This document shows positions 16,486 through 25,729 of a DNA stretch of 64,000 nucleotides, piece by piece. The notes beneath the pieces were generated by a model that had not been told where the DNA came from, did not search any database, and was given only the letters and a program-made list of their open reading frames with translations. Source of the stretch: Natrinema marinum (GTDB lineage Archaea; Halobacteriota; Halobacteria; Halobacteriales; Natrialbaceae); the NCBI RefSeq assembly GCF_024296685.1, contig NZ_CP100763.1:2852001-2916000 (forward strand), given 5' to 3'. The translations under genes and the position numbers were made by a program. The first letter of the stretch is position 1. Each line of letters opens with the position of its first letter.

Positions 16486-17619
16486 ATGAGAACGCGCGGG
16501 ACGCTGCGACTGGCGACGAGGGGCTCCGCACTCGCTCGGCGGCAAGCCTCACTGGTAAAGGGGGCCTTAGAGGACCGCCGGTACGAGGTCGAACTCGTCA
16601 CCGTCGAGACGACGGGCGACCAGATCAGAGACGAGTTGATCCACCGGCTCGGAAAGACGGGGGCGTTCGTCCGCGAACTGGACGAGCGCGTCCTCGAGGG
16701 GGACCTCGACGGCGCGATTCACTCGATGAAGGACATGCCGACCGAACAGCCCGACGAACTCGTGACCGCCGCGGTCCCCGAGCGAGGTCGGCCGGGTGAC
16801 GTACTCGTCACGCCCGACGGGAAGACCCTCGAGGAGCTGCCGGCCGGCGCGACCGTCGGCACCTCGAGCCTGCGCCGGCGCGCTCAGTTGCTGTCGGAGC
16901 GCGACGATCTCACGGTCGAGCCGCTGCGGGGGAACGTCGACACGCGCCTCGAGAAGTTGCTCGCGCCCGCGCTGCAAGAAGAGCATCAGGAGCGCTCGGA
17001 AGCGGACAAGGAGCGGAAGGGGAACACCGGCAACGAGGACTTCGAGCCCGAGTACGACCGCAACGTCGACGACTGGTTCGACGACCTCCCGGAACTGCAA
17101 AAGCAGGCGCTGGGCCGCGAGGTCGAGACCGAGTACGACGCGATCGTTCTCGCGCGGGCGGGCCTCGAGCGCAGCGGGCTCGAACACCACGTCGACTACC
17201 AGCAGCTTCCGACGAGCGACTTCGTCCCCGCGCCCGGCCAGGGCGCGCTCGCAGTGACCGCCCGGGACGGCGAGACGGCCCGCTCGATCCAGAGCGCGAT
17301 CGACCATCCCCGAAGCCGTGTCGAGACGACCGTCGAGCGGACGATCCTCGCCGAACTGGGCGGCGGCTGTATCGCCCCGATCGGCATCTACGCGGTCGTG
17401 CAGGGTGAGTACGTCCACGCGACCGTCAACGTCTTCGATCGCGACGGCGACGAGTCGGTGACCGCCAGCCGCGACCTCCCGGTCGAGCACCACGCCGAGG
17501 CCGCCAGCGAGTTCGCACGGGACCTCGCCGACCGCGGCGCGGCCGAGTTGATCGAAGAGGCACGCAAAGACACGGACGACGAGGGCGTCTCCGAGGAAGA
17601 TAAGCCCGAGGGGAAGTAG
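16486..17619 (+). CDS. hemC: Hydroxymethylbilane synthase with haloarchaeal insertion
   Basis: This 377-residue enzyme polymerises four porphobilinogens into hydroxymethylbilane. Family landmarks are RLATRGSALARRQ at the N-terminus, GAIHSMKDMP (77-85), GTSSLRRRAQ (125-134) and Cys295 in LGGGCIAPIG, which holds the dipyrromethane cofactor. Residues about 161-212 are a charged, low-complexity insertion (EEHQERSEADKERKGN and DDWFDDLPELQ) that makes the protein longer than the usual 310. The start at 16486 is supported by GCTTTTCATA about 28 bases upstream. It leads a hemC-cobA-hemD operon with 15-base and 3-base gaps. Confidence 0.94.
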   Translation: MRTRGTLRLATRGSALARRQASLVKGALEDRRYEVELVTVETTGDQIRDELIHRLGKTGAFVRELDERVLEGDLDGAIHSMKDMPTEQPDELVTAAVPERGRPGDVLVTPDGKTLEELPAGATVGTSSLRRRAQLLSERDDLTVEPLRGNVDTRLEKLLAPALQEEHQERSEADKERKGNTGNEDFEPEYDRNVDDWFDDLPELQKQALGREVETEYDAIVLARAGLERSGLEHHVDYQQLPTSDFVPAPGQGALAVTARDGETARSIQSAIDHPRSRVETTVERTILAELGGGCIAPIGIYAVVQGEYVHATVNVFDRDGDESVTASRDLPVEHHAEAASEFARDLADRGAAELIEEARKDTDDEGVSEEDKPEGK

Positions 17620-17634
17620 CTAGCGAGTATCGAT

Positions 17635-18447
17635 ATGTCAGGACCCGAGATCGAGGCCGAACCCGGCACCGTCTACCTCGTCGGCAGCGGCCCCGGCGAC
17701 CCCGACCTGTTGACCGTCAAGGCGGCGCGACTGCTCGAGGCCGCCGACGTCGTCCTCCACGACAAGCTCCCCGGCCCAAAGATCATCGACCGGCTGCCGG
17801 AAGCTCGGCGCGAAGACGTCGGCAAGCGCGCCGGCGGCGAGCGCACGCCCCAGTCCGAGATCAACGAGCGGCTGGTCGAACTCGCCCGCGAAGGAAAGTC
17901 GGTCGTCCGACTCAAGGGCGGCGACTCCTTCGTCTTCGGCCGCGGCGGCGAGGAAGCGGAGTATCTGGCGGCCCACGACGTTCCGTTCGAGGTCGTCCCC
18001 GCGGTCACCTCCGCCATCGCCGCGCCCGCGGTCGCCGGCATCCCCGTCACCCACCGCGATCACGCCTCGTCGGTAAGTTTCGTCACGGGCCACGAAGACC
18101 CCACCAAACCGGAGTCGACGGTCGACTGGGAAGCCCTGGCGGCGACCGGCGGCACGATCGTCGTCCTGATGGGCGTCGGCCGCCTGCCGGATTACACCGA
18201 CGCGCTTCTCGACGCCGACATGGCACCGGAAACCCCGGTCGCGCTCGTCGAACGCGGGACCTGGCCCGGCCAGCGGGTCGCGACGGGCACCCTCGAGACG
18301 ATCGTCGACGTCCGTGACGCGGAGGATATCTCGCCGCCCGCGGTGACGGTGATCGGCGACGTGGCGGGCACGCGCGAGTCGGTCGTCGACTTTCTACAGA
18401 ACGAGTACGGCGCGGCCGCAGACGCCGAGCCGGGGGCCGAGGAGTAA
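17635..18447 (+). CDS. cobA: Uroporphyrinogen-III C-methyltransferase
   Basis: This 270-residue S-adenosylmethionine-dependent enzyme methylates uroporphyrinogen III at C2 and C7 to give precorrin-2, the branch point to siroheme, cobamides and, in archaea, heme through the siroheme route. Signature stretches are VYLVGSGPGDPDLLTVKA at the N-terminus, VLHDKL, VRLKGGDSFVFGRGGEEAE (about 85-103), PAVTSAIAAPAVAGIPVTHR and VVLMGVGRL. The length is normal for the stand-alone enzyme. It lies between hemC and hemD, so the product of HemD can be passed to it directly. Confidence 0.94.
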   Translation: MSGPEIEAEPGTVYLVGSGPGDPDLLTVKAARLLEAADVVLHDKLPGPKIIDRLPEARREDVGKRAGGERTPQSEINERLVELAREGKSVVRLKGGDSFVFGRGGEEAEYLAAHDVPFEVVPAVTSAIAAPAVAGIPVTHRDHASSVSFVTGHEDPTKPESTVDWEALAATGGTIVVLMGVGRLPDYTDALLDADMAPETPVALVERGTWPGQRVATGTLETIVDVRDAEDISPPAVTVIGDVAGTRESVVDFLQNEYGAAADAEPGAEE

Positions 18448-18450
18448 CCG

Positions 18451-19188
18451 ATGAGCGGAACGCCCACAGTCGCCGTCTTCCGGCCCGACGACGACCGCCT
18501 CGAGCGCGCCGTCGAACTGCTCGCGGAGCTGGGCGCCGAACCGGCCCCCGACCCGATGCTCGCCGTCGAACCGACCGACGCGACCCCCCGGACCGACGCC
18601 GACTACGTCCTCTTTACGAGCAAGACCGGTGCCGAACTCGTCTCCGAGGCGGGCTGGGAACCCGGCGACGAGACGGTCTGTGCAATCGGCCCCGCGACGG
18701 CCGACGCGCTCCGCGCGGAGGGGTACGCGGTCGACCTCGTCCCCGAGGAGTTCACCTCGAGCGGGCTCGTTGCCGCACTCGAGAGCCGAGTCGACGGCGC
18801 GCGCGTCGAGGTCGCCCGCAGCGACCACGGGAGCGCGGTGTTACTCGAGGGACTCGAGGATGCGGGCGCGTACGTCCACGAGACGATCCTCTACCGGCTG
18901 GTTCGACCCGAAGGGAGCGGCGAGTCGGCCGAGTTGGCCGCCGACGGCGACCTCGACGCGGTCTGTTTCACCTCGTCGCTGACCGTCGAGCACTTCCTCG
19001 CGGCCGCCGCCGAGCGCGGAGTTCAGGAGGCGGCGCTCGAGGGACTCGAAGCGGCGACCGTCGGCGTCATCGGCGAGCCGACGGCCGAGACCGCCGCCGG
19101 GCGCGGCCTCGAGGTCGACGTGGTACCCGACGAGGCGACCTTCGAGGCGCTCGCTCGAGAGACGGTCGCGGCGATCGACGACGAGTGA
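18451..19188 (+). CDS. hemD: Uroporphyrinogen-III synthase
   Basis: This 245-residue enzyme closes hydroxymethylbilane with inversion of ring D to give uroporphyrinogen III. HemD proteins diverge strongly, but the two-domain pattern is visible: VAVFRPDDDRLE at the start, DYVLFTSKTGAEL, CAIGPATADALRAEGY and, in the second half, DAVCFTSSLTVEHFL followed by VGVIGEPTAETAAGRGLE. It begins three bases after the cobA stop and is the last gene of the hemC-cobA-hemD operon. It converges on the yndJ-like gene with 16 bases between stops. Confidence 0.9.
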   Translation: MSGTPTVAVFRPDDDRLERAVELLAELGAEPAPDPMLAVEPTDATPRTDADYVLFTSKTGAELVSEAGWEPGDETVCAIGPATADALRAEGYAVDLVPEEFTSSGLVAALESRVDGARVEVARSDHGSAVLLEGLEDAGAYVHETILYRLVRPEGSGESAELAADGDLDAVCFTSSLTVEHFLAAAAERGVQEAALEGLEAATVGVIGEPTAETAAGRGLEVDVVPDEATFEALARETVAAIDDE

Positions 19189-19204
19189 GGCGACGGTCGA
19201 ACCG

Positions 19205-20239
19205 CTATTTCTCGAGCGACCGAAGCGCGAGTAGCGCCGGCAGCGCGAACCCGAAGGCGTTGACGCTCCCGTGCCAGCGGATCATCTCCGGAATCGATAC
19301 CAGCGACGCAGTGTCGGGAAGCGCCGAGTACGCGAACGCGAGCGCCAGCGCCATCGTCCAGCACAGCGAGATCGCGGCGAGCGCGAACAGCGCCCCCGGA
19401 AGCCGCGGGACTGCCGGGACGACCGTGCGGAAGAGGAGCACCGCGAACCCGACCACGGCGGCCGAGAACGTGACGGCCGCGATCACCTCGAGTAGCGGCG
19501 AGAAGGTGATACCGACCGCGATCAGGAGGATACCGACCGCGATGACGGCCGTCACTGCGGCTGCCGCCCGTCCCGCGGCGGTGGGCGGAAACCCGCCTTC
19601 GCCGGTCGCCACGAGACGGCCGGTGAGGCCGACGACCAGCGGCAGGGCGAACCCGGCGTAGTGGAAGTGGACCCCCGTCAGGAGGACGATGATCGGTGCG
19701 AATCGCAGACTGATCCCGGCCGCGTGCAGACAGAGGAAGACGGCGGCCACCGGCACGTAGAGAAGCGCGGCGTCGATCGCGAGTTCCGGCAGTGGACCGG
19801 GGCCTCGAGCTAGTAATCGTCGGACTCCGGCCAGTGCGATCGCCCCGGTGACGGCGAGCCACGGGGCGACGAGCGCCACTGCAAGTAGCGTGCCCTGCGG
19901 TGCGGCGAGTCCGGCGACGACGGCCAGCGCGGCCGGGAACTGGCCGGCGGCGGCGACTCGATAGGGGGTCGCCGTTCGATCGGGGAGCGAACCCGCGGTG
20001 GCGCTCGTCGACTCGAGCAATCCGAGGCCCAGCGGCACGACGATCAGCGTCGCGAGGGCGACGTATAGTTCGACAGCCGAGAGCGGGACCGGCCCGCCGA
20101 CGGTTCCGATGGCCAGCGCCAGCCAGACCCCACTGCCGAATAGCGTACTCAGATCGGTTACGCGCCGGCCGGCGACGGTCGGGAACGGAGCCGAAGCGGA
20201 GCGACGCGTCCGAGCGGTCGGCGACTCGGGGTCGGTCAC
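19205..20239 (-). CDS. YndJ-like multi-pass membrane protein
   Basis: This 344-residue hydrophobic protein has about nine to ten predicted membrane helices after a polar N-terminus of 30 residues. GVHFHYAGFALP near the middle and IRWHGSVNAFGFALP near the end match the pattern I associate with Bacillus YndJ proteins, whose function is unknown. The histidines in these two motifs could form a metal or substrate site. Its start overlaps the end of the DUF4166-like gene by four bases, so the two are probably translated together, with the SDR gene first in the same operon. Confidence 0.7.
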   Translation of the reverse strand: MTDPESPTARTRRSASAPFPTVAGRRVTDLSTLFGSGVWLALAIGTVGGPVPLSAVELYVALATLIVVPLGLGLLESTSATAGSLPDRTATPYRVAAAGQFPAALAVVAGLAAPQGTLLAVALVAPWLAVTGAIALAGVRRLLARGPGPLPELAIDAALLYVPVAAVFLCLHAAGISLRFAPIIVLLTGVHFHYAGFALPLVVGLTGRLVATGEGGFPPTAAGRAAAAVTAVIAVGILLIAVGITFSPLLEVIAAVTFSAAVVGFAVLLFRTVVPAVPRLPGALFALAAISLCWTMALALAFAYSALPDTASLVSIPEMIRWHGSVNAFGFALPALLALRSLEK

Positions 20240-20919
20240 GCGTTCTCACCCGGCAGGTCGACGCCGTCGAGACCGGATCGAGTCCGAGCCGCCACGTCGC
20301 GGTCGATGGCCCGGAAGTCACTCTCGAACCCGCCCGTATAGCCGAACACGGTCCCGACGAGCGGGTTGGTGAGCTCCGCCGCCACGCGAAACCGGTCGCG
20401 TTCGTCGTCGTACCAGTCGCGGAGCCGGCCGTCGACCGACAGCGGGCCGTGGAGAGCGACGTAGCGTCCACCCGCGCGGAGCCACTGCGTCCCGATCGAG
20501 AGCGCCAGCGCCCCGTCGTCGGCGCGAAGGTGGAGGTCTGCAGCAACGTGGCCCCGGCGGCCGAAGAGGTCGGTGATGCAGCCTCGAGCGGGGTTCCACC
20601 GCAGCGTGTCCACGAACTCCCGCGGCGGGTCGGTCTCGAATGTTCGGTGAAGGGCGAGCGCCTCGTTCCCGGCGTCGTCGACGAACGCCGCCGTGACGAT
20701 GGAGAACGGCACGTCGGTGCCGCCCTCCGGAAAGAGGAAGTCGTCGAGGGTCCCGAGCCAGCGGATCGGCGTCGCGAGCGAATTTCGGTCCAGTTCGTCC
20801 ATCCGGCCGACGCCGATCGCCTCGCGGTCCTCGCCGGCCTCGAGGCCGTAGCGCTCTCGCACGCGGGGATGGAGGGTTTCCCAGCCCTCGCCGACCGCGC
20901 GCTCGAAGAGCCCGGTCAC
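20236..20919 (-). CDS. DUF4166-like protein
   Basis: This 227-residue soluble protein begins MTGLFERAVGEGWETLHPRV, a pattern I associate with DUF4166. It contains the predicted beta-rich stretches PFSIVTAAFVDDAGNEAL and RYVALHGPLSVDGRL. In bacteria this domain is found next to or fused with short-chain dehydrogenase-like proteins and YndJ, as here. The function is unknown. It sits 56 bases after the SDR gene and overlaps the YndJ-like gene by four bases (ATGA type). Confidence 0.7.
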   Translation of the reverse strand: MTGLFERAVGEGWETLHPRVRERYGLEAGEDREAIGVGRMDELDRNSLATPIRWLGTLDDFLFPEGGTDVPFSIVTAAFVDDAGNEALALHRTFETDPPREFVDTLRWNPARGCITDLFGRRGHVAADLHLRADDGALALSIGTQWLRAGGRYVALHGPLSVDGRLRDWYDDERDRFRVAAELTNPLVGTVFGYTGGFESDFRAIDRDVAARTRSGLDGVDLPGENA

Positions 20920-20975
20920 GGTCGACCCTCCGCGACCGGAGCGGATCGACCGACGGTAGCCGAAGTCGAGTTCAT

Positions 20976-21854
20976 CTACCCCTCACCTCGAGTCTCGTCG
21001 ACGTACGCCGACAGCGTCCGAAGCGAGTCCGGATCGACGCCGAAGGCCGCGAGGGCGTCGTCGGTCGTCGTATTGTCCAACCCCATCGCGCGGTACTGAT
21101 CGCGACCGAACGGGGGCCAGGGGAGCGGCTCGACGGCTCGCGCCGCGAGTCCGGCGAGGGCCATCGGGATCGGCACGACGACGCCGCCGCCGCGGATCGT
21201 CGTCACCGTCTCCGCGAGGGTGAGCCGCTCCGGGCCACCGATCTCGTAACACCGGCCCGCGTGGCGGTCGTCCGCGAGTCCGTCGGCGATCAGCGGAGTG
21301 AGATCCTCCACCCAAATCGGCTGGAGTCGCATCCGGCCGCCGCCGGGCAGTGGCGTCACGAGCGGCGGGACCAGCCGCTCGACGAACGGCACGAACGCAC
21401 AGCCGTCGCCGAAGACGACAGACGGGCGGTAGATCACGTGCTCGAGGCTCGCGTCACGGACGACGCGTTCGGCCCGCCGCTTGGCACGGAAGTAGGCCGT
21501 CTTCACGCCGTCGTCGACGCCCAGCCCGCTCAGTTGGACGAACCGCTCGACGCCAGCGGCTTCGCTCGCAGTGACGAGGTGGCGCGTGCCGTCGTAGTGG
21601 ACCGCCTCGTGGCACCGGCCGCGGGGCTGGACGTGGGAGGGGAGCGCCACGAGATTGACGACTGCGTCGTGACCGGCCACGGCGGTCCCGAGATCCGGCT
21701 CGGTCACGTCGAGCGCCGCTGTCTCGACGCTGTCGGGCAGTCCAGTCGCGTCGGGCGTCCGCGAAGCCGCCGTCACGTCGTGTCCGCGGTCGACCAAGAC
21801 GCGACAGAGGGACCGGCCGACGAATCCCGTACCGCCCGCGACCAGGACGTTCAT
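20976..21854 (-). CDS. NAD(P)-binding SDR-family epimerase/reductase (NDUFA9-like)
   Basis: This 292-residue protein has the atypical SDR nucleotide-binding motif VLVAGGTGFVGRSLCRVL at the N-terminus and AALDVTEPDL near residue 48. It continues with FVQLSGLGVDDGVKTAYFRAKRRAE (the Y-x3-K pair within AYFRAKR) and the substrate-side segment VEDLTPLIADGL. This is the complex I NDUFA9 or atypical epimerase group, which acts on unknown NAD(P)-linked substrates. It is the first gene of a three-gene operon with the DUF4166-like and YndJ-like genes. Confidence 0.82.
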   Translation of the reverse strand: MNVLVAGGTGFVGRSLCRVLVDRGHDVTAASRTPDATGLPDSVETAALDVTEPDLGTAVAGHDAVVNLVALPSHVQPRGRCHEAVHYDGTRHLVTASEAAGVERFVQLSGLGVDDGVKTAYFRAKRRAERVVRDASLEHVIYRPSVVFGDGCAFVPFVERLVPPLVTPLPGGGRMRLQPIWVEDLTPLIADGLADDRHAGRCYEIGGPERLTLAETVTTIRGGGVVVPIPMALAGLAARAVEPLPWPPFGRDQYRAMGLDNTTTDDALAAFGVDPDSLRTLSAYVDETRGEG

Positions 21855-22017
21855 ACGGTTTCGTTCGGTCGATGGCTCCTAAAGTTACCGCTGTACTGAC
21901 GTATCACAATCCAATTTAGAACGCTCGAGCGGCGGTAACGGAACACGTCGGACCGACGACGGAACGCGCATCCTGAAGTTTATCCGGAATGGCGACCCAT
22001 CATCGACCGATGCACCG

Positions 22018-23541
22018 ATGACAGGGCCGGTCCCCGAACTCGAGGATCGCGCGAGCGCCTGCGCCGAGCGGTTGTGTGCGGCCGACCGCGTGCTGCTCGC
22101 TTCTCACATCGACGCCGACGGACTCACCAGCGCCGCGATCGCCGCGCAGGCGCTCGAGCGGGCGGAGATTCCGTTCGAGACGGTCTTCGAGAAACAGCTC
22201 GACGAGGCCGCGATCGCGGACATCGCGGCGACGGAGTACGACACCGTCCTGTTTACCGACTTCGGGAGTGGCCAGCTCGATATAATCGGCGAGCACGAGG
22301 ACGCGGGCGACTTCACCCCCGTTATCGCGGACCACCACCAGCCCGCCGACCGGGAGACGGAATACCACCTCAATCCGCTGCTGTTCGGGATCAACGGCGC
22401 GTCGGAGCTGTCGGGAGCGGGCGCGAGCTACGTGCTCGCGCGGGCGCTCGCGGACGTCGCCAGCAGTTCCCGAGGCGCTGCCACCGACGGTGGGGCCGTT
22501 ACCGACCCCGCCAGGGCGACCGGCCGGGCCGACAACCGCGACCTCGCCGCGCTCGCGGTCGTCGGGGCCGTCGGTGACATGCAGGCCTCCGGCGGCGAAC
22601 TCCACGGCGCGAACGCGAAGATCGTCGCCGAGGGCGTCGAGGCCGGCGTCCTCGAGACGGGGAAAGACCTCGCACTCTACGGCAAACAGACCCGGCCGCT
22701 GCCCAAGCTGCTCGAGTACGCCACCGACGTCCACATTCCCGGTATCTCGAACGATGCGAACGGCGCGTTGCGCTTTCTCGACGGGCTCGACCTCGAGTTG
22801 AAACGCGACGGCGAGTGGCGGCGCTGGTCGGGGTTGACGAACGAGGAAAAGCAGACCGTCGCCAGCGCGCTGGTCCGGAAGGCGGTCTCGAGCGGCGTTC
22901 CGGCGTCGAAGATCGATGGCCTCGTCAGCACGGCCTACGTTCTGAGCGAGGAGCCCGTCGGCACCGAACTCCGGGACGCCAGCGAGTTCTCGACGCTGCT
23001 CAACGCGACCGCGCGCTACGAGCGCGCCGACGTGGGCCTCGGGGTTTGTCTTGGGGACCGGGAGGGAGCGCTCGAGCGCGCGCGTCAACTCCTGCGCGAG
23101 CACCGGCGGAACCTCTCGAACGGAATCGAGCTCGTCACCCGCGAGGGGGCGACCCAGGAAGAGCACATCCAGTGGTTCCACGCGGGCGACGAGATCCGGG
23201 AGACCATCGTCGGCATCGTCGCCGGGATGGCGATGGGGAATCAGGGAATCAGCCGCTCGAAGCCGATCATCGCGTTCGCCGAAAAGAGCGCGGAGCGTGG
23301 CTCCGCGAACCGGAACGGCGAAGCCGTGGAGGGCAACGAGGAGGTGAAAGTCTCCGCCAGAGGGACCCACTCGCTCGTTCGCAAGGGACTCGACCTCTCG
23401 GCCGTGATGGGAGAGGCTTCCCGCGCCGTCGACGGCGACGGCGGCGGTCACGACGTCGCAGCCGGCGCGACGGTCCCGAAAGGAAACGAGGAGGCATTTC
23501 TCGAACGGGCCGACGAAATCGTCGGCGAACAGCTCTCCTAG
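22018..23541 (+). CDS. DHH-family phosphoesterase, RecJ-like nuclease
   Basis: This 507-residue protein is of the DHH/DHHA1 superfamily, which includes archaeal RecJ/GAN homologues acting on single-stranded DNA or RNA 5' or 3' ends in replication and repair. Metal motifs include SHIDADGLTSAAI (about 29-41), LFTDFGSGQ, ADHHQPAD (the DHH triad near 103) and VVGAVGDMQA. The DHHA1 region towards the C-terminus has GIVAGMAMGNQG and VKVSARGTHSLV. The start at 22018 is one of two close ATGs (22010 is out of frame); TATA-like AAGTTTATCC lies about 40 bases upstream. It is part of a rich set of replication and repair genes in this window. Confidence 0.88.
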   Translation: MTGPVPELEDRASACAERLCAADRVLLASHIDADGLTSAAIAAQALERAEIPFETVFEKQLDEAAIADIAATEYDTVLFTDFGSGQLDIIGEHEDAGDFTPVIADHHQPADRETEYHLNPLLFGINGASELSGAGASYVLARALADVASSSRGAATDGGAVTDPARATGRADNRDLAALAVVGAVGDMQASGGELHGANAKIVAEGVEAGVLETGKDLALYGKQTRPLPKLLEYATDVHIPGISNDANGALRFLDGLDLELKRDGEWRRWSGLTNEEKQTVASALVRKAVSSGVPASKIDGLVSTAYVLSEEPVGTELRDASEFSTLLNATARYERADVGLGVCLGDREGALERARQLLREHRRNLSNGIELVTREGATQEEHIQWFHAGDEIRETIVGIVAGMAMGNQGISRSKPIIAFAEKSAERGSANRNGEAVEGNEEVKVSARGTHSLVRKGLDLSAVMGEASRAVDGDGGGHDVAAGATVPKGNEEAFLERADEIVGEQLS

Positions 23542-23927
23542 AGCGGTATCTTCGTTCAGACCGCCGGACCGATCCGCGGTGACGCGCGCTGAGTCGCGGT
23601 GAACGAACGCGAGGCGCAAACGGACTGAGCGCCTCGGAAAACGGACGGCGAGCGACGGTGAACCGTGAGTCAGTGAACCGCAGCTCATCCTTGCGCGAGG
23701 TCTTCGCGAGCCTGCGAGCGAACGGCTCGGAAGACGCGGCGCGTCTTCCGGTGGCTGAGCGAGGACGGGAGTCCGAGCGAATCGGGTGGAGAGGATGTGG
23801 AACGTCCCGGTTGCCACGATAGCAGGGCTCGAGCGTCCGGTCACGGACGAATCCACTGCAGACGGAACCCTCGAGCTACGAGACCACCCGAGTCGGACGA
23901 CCGAAGCGACTCGAGATCGTGTCTGAA
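23542..23927. other. Intergenic region with hairpin-rich repeat-like sequence
   Basis: No gene is supportable. Around 23725-23750 is a strong hairpin, GGAAGACGCGGCGCGTCTTCC, and nearby direct and inverted short repeats (GAGCGA, GTGAACCG). The hairpin arm GGAAGACG also appears in repeat R1, but the 22-base block of R1-R3 is absent. It lies between the convergent DHH and PHP genes and probably forms their 3' ends. Confidence 0.45.
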
Positions 23928-24683
23928 TCAGGTCGATCTGTCCATGGAGGCCGGCACCGTCGGCACCAGCGGCGCGCGCGAGGTGAACATGTACGCCGTC
24001 TTGCGCACCGCCCCCTTCCCGTACTGGACGGCGCTCTTGCGGATCGGCGTTCGCTTGCCGTGGATCTGGGTCCGACCCTCGAGGATGGCGTCGACGAGGT
24101 CGTCGCCGTCGATGTCGGCCTTGGTCGGGGTGGCCGTATCGGGCGTGACCAGCACCTCGGTGTAGGCTTTGCCGACGTTCGGCAGGTAGTGAGCGTCGCT
24201 GGCCCCGATCTGGGGGTAGTCGCGTCGCTTCGCGAAGGTCCGAGCGCGGCGATTCCGGTAGCCGGTAAACAGCATCGAGTTGTAGGTCTCGATCGCGTCG
24301 GCGTCGTCGATCCGGCGTTTGCGGACGCCGTGACGACTGCGCTGGAACGGGTGGGGGACGATCGCCACGCCGCCCAGCTCGCGGACGGTCTCGACGGTCT
24401 CCATGAACGGCCGGCCCGGATCGGGGCGTCGTTCGACGCCGATCGCCAACAGGTGGCCATGTTTGGTCGAGACCTCGACGCCGGGGATGCCGATCAGGCC
24501 GTACTCAGGGGCGAGGTCGGCGGCCCGGCGGGACTCGTCGATCTCGTCGTGGTCCGTGATCACCACCCCGTCGAGCCCGATGTCGGCGGCGTGCTCGAGG
24601 ATGAGTTCGATCGGTTCGTGCCCGTCGTAGGACTCGTCGGAGTGGACGTGGAAGTCGATCGCGAACGGAATCTGCGTGGTCAT
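23928..24683 (-). CDS. PHP-domain protein with C-terminal PHP-associated region
   Basis: This 251-residue predicted metal-dependent phosphoesterase has PHP ligands in IDFHVHSDESYDGHE (residues 9-23), VITDHDEID (about 40-48), IPGVEVSTKHGHLLAIG (about 65-81), VAIVPHPF and QIGASDAHYLPNVG (about 157-170). A shorter region follows, with VDAILEGRTQIHGKRTP, the PHP-associated C-terminal domain. Substrate is unknown; related proteins hydrolyse nucleotides or act on nucleic-acid ends. It differs from the PHP protein at 1139, with low similarity outside the metal motifs. Confidence 0.85.
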   Translation of the reverse strand: MTTQIPFAIDFHVHSDESYDGHEPIELILEHAADIGLDGVVITDHDEIDESRRAADLAPEYGLIGIPGVEVSTKHGHLLAIGVERRPDPGRPFMETVETVRELGGVAIVPHPFQRSRHGVRKRRIDDADAIETYNSMLFTGYRNRRARTFAKRRDYPQIGASDAHYLPNVGKAYTEVLVTPDTATPTKADIDGDDLVDAILEGRTQIHGKRTPIRKSAVQYGKGAVRKTAYMFTSRAPLVPTVPASMDRST

Positions 24684-25656
24684 AGGGGGTACCGAATATC
24701 AGGTGTAGCGGAGACGCTACCTCCAATAGCTTGTTGGCGCGCATAAACGCTGTGCTGCCGGCCGGCTTCCCCCACGGAGCAGATTCAATATACTGTTATG
24801 AAGTTTATCGGATCGGGATCGACTGTGGCAAACGGAAACCGGTCGCGGCGCGAGACACGGCTACTCGGCCTACGTTGGACGAAAACAGCGAGAAGGACGA
24901 ACTAGAGAACACGACCCGGCGTACCGCGACCAGTCACGGGTCTGTGAGACAGTGGCCGACCAGTTGGACATGCGGGCGCGACGGACCGACGGATCTGGAG
25001 GTAGCCGTGTTCCCGACTCGCCTCACCGTCGCTGCGCACGGGCCGCCACTCGACGGTCCGACGACGGCCCGGTACGGCCGACAGTGGACCGACGACCCTC
25101 GCCGTCGTGTCGATAGCAGCTGCACCCACCGTTCGCGACCGGTCTCCGAAGGCCTACATCCGTGACAGCGATCAACCTCGAGACGACCGTCGACGCATCG
25201 CCCCGACGGGGCGACGGTTCGCACGTCCTCGAGCGAGCATCACCTCACCTCGCGGTGAGAGTAGCGGCGGCGCGGTAACAACGGGTTACGCTCTCGCGTG
25301 AGCCGTCGATCGACGGCCCCCAGGATGGTCACGGTACTGTCACTCCACGGGGTATACCGGAGCGCTTTGCCGTTCGAACTAACCGGTCACTGGCCGCGGC
25401 CGGTCCGGCCAGCCTCCGCTTGAGGAGGTGGCGATACCGATCCGGTGGGTCCCGGACGAGGCCCGATGGTCGTCGTAGCCGCCGATGACGTCTTGTGAAT
25501 TCCATATCGATATACAAAAGCGGGGCGAGAGCGACTGACGAACGACGGTACCGATACTCCGTAGTGGCGGCCATCGACGATACCGCGCGTGACTCCCCGC
25601 ATCCGGTCGGACCGCTCCGCCCCTCCACGGCTCGGGCGACACGGCGACTCGGATTA
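24684..25656. other. About 970 bases with no supportable gene
   Basis: Open frames exist on both strands here, but their products are arginine- and serine-rich without the acidic bias of the surrounding genes, and none has a recognisable domain. The left edge contains TATA-like sequence near 24788-24805 (TTCAATATACTGTTATGAAG). The interval may be decayed coding DNA. Its right end holds the iron-box-like palindromes described separately. Confidence 0.4.
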
Positions 25657-25707
25657 TTAGGTTGGCCTAAAGTCCGGAGGACTTATGACGTTTTAGGTAT
25701 GCCTAAA
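25657..25707. promoter_or_regulatory. Twin TTAGG-N4-CCTAA palindromes (iron-box-like operators)
   Basis: TTAGGTTGGCCTAA (25657-25670) and TTAGGTATGCCTAA (25693-25706, extended by one matching base on each side) are two palindromes with identical arms and spacing, 36 bases apart, ending 23 bases before the next gene. A TATA-like CTTATGA (about 25682-25688) lies between them, so the second would overlap the transcript start. This matches, as I recall it, the site bound by DtxR/IdeR-type iron or manganese repressors (Idr, SirR) in haloarchaea. It predicts metal-dependent repression of the gene pair at 25730-27456. Confidence 0.65.
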
Positions 25708-25729
25708 GAACGAACGAGACGAGGGACCC

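Noticed and set aside
24731-25165. 144-codon plus-strand frame
   Set aside because: Composition is basic and serine- and threonine-rich with no domain; third codon positions do not show the bias of neighbouring genes.
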